Part shown: positions 61,626-64,000 of the stretch, piece by piece
Numbering within the stretch: position 1 is the first letter of the stretch
Layout: every line of letters starts with the position of its first letter
Made by a program: the position numbers and the translations under genes
Notes under the pieces: model-generated
Told to the model about the DNA's origin: nothing
What the model saw: the letters and a program-made list of their open reading frames with translations, nothing else
Database searches by the model: none
NCBI RefSeq assembly: GCF_002778275.1
Contig: NZ_NESG01000003.1
Span: 310,001-374,000, forward strand
Length of the DNA stretch: 64,000 nt
Direction of reading: 5' to 3'
Source of the DNA: Limnohabitans sp. G3-2
GTDB taxonomy: Bacteria; Pseudomonadota; Gammaproteobacteria; Burkholderiales; Burkholderiaceae_C

Positions 61626-62858
61626 CTACCCCGCAAACCCATACCCCCACTCCCAAGCTTGCGCCATCTGCTGCTGCAGCGCCTTGGGCACACGCGGGTC
61701 GCTTTTGGCTCGTTCTAGGGTGCTGTGCATGGCCCCAGCGATACGCTGCAGCGTATCCCTGGGCTGCCTAACGCCGCAAACACGGTGACCAAAATCTTCC
61801 AATTCTTCTGGAGTGGGATAGGCTTTGGTGTGATGTTTGCCCGCAAACAGCTTGAGCGCCAGCGTGCGGTCTTCCAGTTCGGGGCCGCCTGCGTATTGGG
61901 TGTAGGTATAGATGCTGGTGGTCACCACATCGAACATAGGGGCAAGCCAAACCTCTTCGGATGAACGGTAGAGCAGGCCAAAATTTTTCAAATGCGCGTC
62001 GCCGTTGCGCACCATGATGGAAAACGCCACTTGCTCAAAAAACCGATGCAAGTTGTCACTGGGCAATTGCAGTTGGCGCAACAGTTCTGCAATGCGCTGG
62101 TAGCTGCCTTGGTACTTGCGGTCCGACAAGATGTCGCGCACGCGCAGCCCAGCCAGGGCTGCAATGTCTTCAAAGCCCAAGCGCTCTACACGGCCATCGT
62201 CATGCGTCACCAAATCAAATCGGTCCAGCACCAGCATCTGCCCATCGTCCGACAGATCAAAGGTTGGGGTCTCGATGCCCGCTTCGCGTGCGGCCGAGAG
62301 GCACAAAAATTCGTTGGCGGCCAGGCCGGGGTATGCGGGGCTGGCCGCCTTCACGATGAGCGAAGGGATCGGCACGGTGGGCCGGTCTGGCACCATGATT
62401 TTGGGCTGCATGCCTGCGATGCCCGCGCCTGTGCTCAGGTAGGCCGCCACCAGATCGTTGAACACCTCGGGTGTGTAAGCCGTACCCAGCAATTCGCTTT
62501 TACTGAGTGTTCGAGGCATGGGCGTGGGGCTTGAGCCGGGCAGGCTGTAGCCCAGCCGCCCAATGCCGTTGCGCCCCACCAGCGCCAGCATGTGCATGGG
62601 TGTCATTTGCTGCTTAGGGAAGAGTTCCCGAATCTTCATGAACAGGTCACCCTCAGGCAGGTTTTGATCCATCGGTGGGAAAAGGTCACCGTCTTGCCAG
62701 GTGAACTGCTGCGCGGGCGGCATCAACAAGGCCACAGCGGCTTGCTTGGGGTCGGTCTGCACATAACGAAATTCGTAGGTGGACGCCCGGATCAGTTGAC
62801 CCGCGTCGTCAGCATCACCTATCGAGACGTTCAGTTGACGAATCTTTTCAGGCAGCAT
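61626..62858 (-). CDS. hipA: HipA-type toxin kinase
   Basis: HipA kinases arrest growth by phosphorylating translation factors and, with HipB, autorepress their operon. The 410 residues contain the N-terminal HipA domain (ALVGRNGIGRLGYSLPG), the nucleotide Lys in SLIVKAAS, the VLDRFDL block, the catalytic loop VRNGDAHLKNFG near residue 283 and a metal-binding APMFDVVTT. All key residues seem present, so it is likely active. The start overlaps the hipB stop by 11 bases. Confidence 0.93.
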   Translation of the reverse strand: MLPEKIRQLNVSIGDADDAGQLIRASTYEFRYVQTDPKQAAVALLMPPAQQFTWQDGDLFPPMDQNLPEGDLFMKIRELFPKQQMTPMHMLALVGRNGIGRLGYSLPGSSPTPMPRTLSKSELLGTAYTPEVFNDLVAAYLSTGAGIAGMQPKIMVPDRPTVPIPSLIVKAASPAYPGLAANEFLCLSAAREAGIETPTFDLSDDGQMLVLDRFDLVTHDDGRVERLGFEDIAALAGLRVRDILSDRKYQGSYQRIAELLRQLQLPSDNLHRFFEQVAFSIMVRNGDAHLKNFGLLYRSSEEVWLAPMFDVVTTSIYTYTQYAGGPELEDRTLALKLFAGKHHTKAYPTPEELEDFGHRVCGVRQPRDTLQRIAGAMHSTLERAKSDPRVPKALQQQMAQAWEWGYGFAG

Positions 62859-63117
62859 CGTCGTCTTCCATGAACCGGGCAGCGACTTCGCTGGCAGTTG
62901 GCAGGCCTGCGCGTTCCATGCGCATCACCAGGCCCAAGGCCCCCATGACGGCCATCAGTGAGGACACGGTGGTGTCTTCTCCGGCCTCCAGCCGGTAAAT
63001 GACTTCGCGGACCTTGCCTGCCCTTTCAGCCAGCGCGGACTTGCTCAAGCCCAGCGCTTTTCGGTGTGCTTGCAGTTGTTGGCCCAGTTCATCGGGCAGA
63101 CGAATATTGTCAGTCAT
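62848..63117 (-). CDS. hipB: HipB-like antitoxin with helix-turn-helix
   Basis: A small Cro/CI-type helix-turn-helix protein of 89 residues from ATG 63117 (63126 is also possible). It has the pattern LGQQLQAHRKALGLSKSALAERAG, then VIYRLEAGEDTTVSSLMAVMGALG. The acidic tail ARFMEDDDAA could contact HipA. It is co-transcribed with hipA. The frame extends far upstream, but only the last part is conserved with HipB. Confidence 0.9.
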   Translation of the reverse strand: MTDNIRLPDELGQQLQAHRKALGLSKSALAERAGKVREVIYRLEAGEDTTVSSLMAVMGALGLVMRMERAGLPTASEVAARFMEDDDAA

Positions 63118-63146
63118 GGCTTTCATTTTATGGTTTAAACTGCATA

Positions 63147-63166
63147 TTGCAAGCCATAACTTGCAA
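63147..63166. promoter_or_regulatory. HipB operator candidate
   Basis: TTGCAAG at 63147-63153 and CTTGCAA at 63160-63166 make a perfect 7-bp inverted repeat with a 6-base centre, 29 bases upstream of the antitoxin start. HIP operons are autoregulated at similar dyads. Confidence 0.65.
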
Positions 63167-63317
63167 AATAGCCCGGCAAGCTTAGCCCAAAACCCATGGC
63201 CGCATGAGGCACCAAGCACTTCTTGACCCAGGGCGATTTGCGGCACGGCCCCCATGACCTTTGCAGCACAGCGCACCAAATGGCAGGCCGCAATCCGCGA
63301 CAATGGGGGCATTACCG

Positions 63318-64000
63318 ATGAACACCATGCACACCCCCCATTTTTCCATCCTCTCCGTCGCGCTCGCCATCACCGTGGGCGCCCTGCTGCCCAGCTCTGG
63401 CGCTTGGGCCGCCAAGCCCCACAAGGCCAAAACAAACACCGCCAAATCGGCCCCGGCCAAGTCCGCAGCGTCCAAAAAGGGGGCGCCAGCGGTGAATGCT
63501 TTGCCCCCACTGCCCGCAGATGTGGCCCTGGCCCCCAACGCGCCGGCACTGCCGGCCAAAGCTTGGCTGCTGATGGACTTTGACTCTGGCGAGGTCCTGG
63601 CCTCGGCCAATGCCAACGAGGCGCTGCCTCCCGCCTCGCTGACCAAAATGATGACCAGCTACATCGTCGAGCAGGCGCTGCGCTCGGGCAAGCTCAAGCC
63701 CACCGACCTGGTCACCGTGAGCGAGAACGCCTGGTGCCGAGGCACCAGCGCAGAGTCTTGCATGTACCTGCCCTTGAACAGCCAAGCCACCGTGATCGAC
63801 CTGCTGCGCGGCATCATCATCCAGTCGGGCAACGACGCGTCCAAGGCGATTGCCGAGCACATGGCCAGCTCTGAAGCGGGGTTTGCCAAACTGATGAACG
63901 CAGAGGCCCAGCGTTTGGGCATGACGCACACCCAATTTGTGAACCCCACCGGCCTGCCCGATCCGGCGCACAAGTCGTCCGCGCGCGACTTGGCCATTTT
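63318..64000 (+). CDS. D-alanyl-D-alanine carboxypeptidase (PBP5/6 type), N-terminal part (window edge)
   Basis: This low-molecular-weight penicillin-binding protein trims peptidoglycan stem peptides in the periplasm. Translation from ATG 63318 (or 63327) gives a signal peptide (ILSVALAITVGALLPSSGAWA). A Lys/Ala/Pro-rich linker follows, then the serine peptidase domain with SLTK (Ser107 and Lys110) and SGN at 170-172. The KTG motif lies beyond the window edge. At least 227 residues are present. The linker is longer than in E. coli DacA or DacC. Its membrane-anchoring C-terminus cannot be seen. Confidence 0.92.
   Translation, partial: MNTMHTPHFSILSVALAITVGALLPSSGAWAAKPHKAKTNTAKSAPAKSAASKKGAPAVNALPPLPADVALAPNAPALPAKAWLLMDFDSGEVLASANANEALPPASLTKMMTSYIVEQALRSGKLKPTDLVTVSENAWCRGTSAESCMYLPLNSQATVIDLLRGIIIQSGNDASKAIAEHMASSEAGFAKLMNAEAQRLGMTHTQFVNPTGLPDPAHKSSARDLAI

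Overview
The window looks like chromosomal DNA of a GC-rich betaproteobacterium, most likely a freshwater member of the Comamonadaceae (Burkholderiales). This is inferred from protein character, the abundance of TRAP transporters, the DUF6279, DUF3025 and DUF3299 proteins, and tightly overlapping operons. No rRNA, tRNA, CRISPR array, phage gene or transposase was seen.

Layout. 1-6 kb: amino-sugar and cell-wall precursor genes (start of glmS, an Lrp/AsnC regulator, glmU), a DUF6279 lipoprotein, a candidate small RNA and ilvA. 6-20 kb: a large lipoprotein of unknown function beside a type II secretion locus (gspC divergent from gspG-H-I-J-K-L-M-N-D-E-F), ending with a 5'-nucleotidase. 21-26 kb: a DUF3299 protein with a FtsX-type ABC transporter whose permease has a His-rich loop, then an EamA transporter, htpX and a DUF3025 protein. 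26-32 kb: pyrC and an Aap-type amino-acid ABC transporter. 32-39 kb: a LysR remnant, an ATM1-type ABC exporter, two hotdog thioesterases and an acyl-CoA operon headed by a TetR regulator with a clear operator. 39-52 kb: a divergent sugar-acid catabolic locus around a GntR/FCD regulator. To the left are an enolase-superfamily dehydratase, two SDRs and a FAH-family hydrolase. To the right are a TRAP transporter, UxaA, an Ldh2-family dehydrogenase, UxuB and ManD. 52-61 kb: a second TRAP locus with a split transketolase, an SDR, a LysR regulator and a further full-length transketolase. 61-64 kb: hipBA and the start of a D,D-carboxypeptidase.

Two families of short REP-like palindromes form mosaic clusters at about 1.05-1.57, 10.72-10.79, 20.74-20.97 and 24.73-24.92 kb. 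One cluster lies inside the T2SS operon and is read through as an unusually long prepilin leader of gspJ.

Best candidates for undescribed biology are the split-transketolase/TRAP/SDR locus (52.5-61.3 kb), whose substrate I cannot assign, and the divergent sugar-acid regulon with its 19-bp operator (39.4-52.2 kb). Others are the REP-derived gspJ leader, the candidate small RNA upstream of ilvA, and the large lipoprotein next to gspC. Gene functions come from reading protein motifs by eye; no database search was possible.
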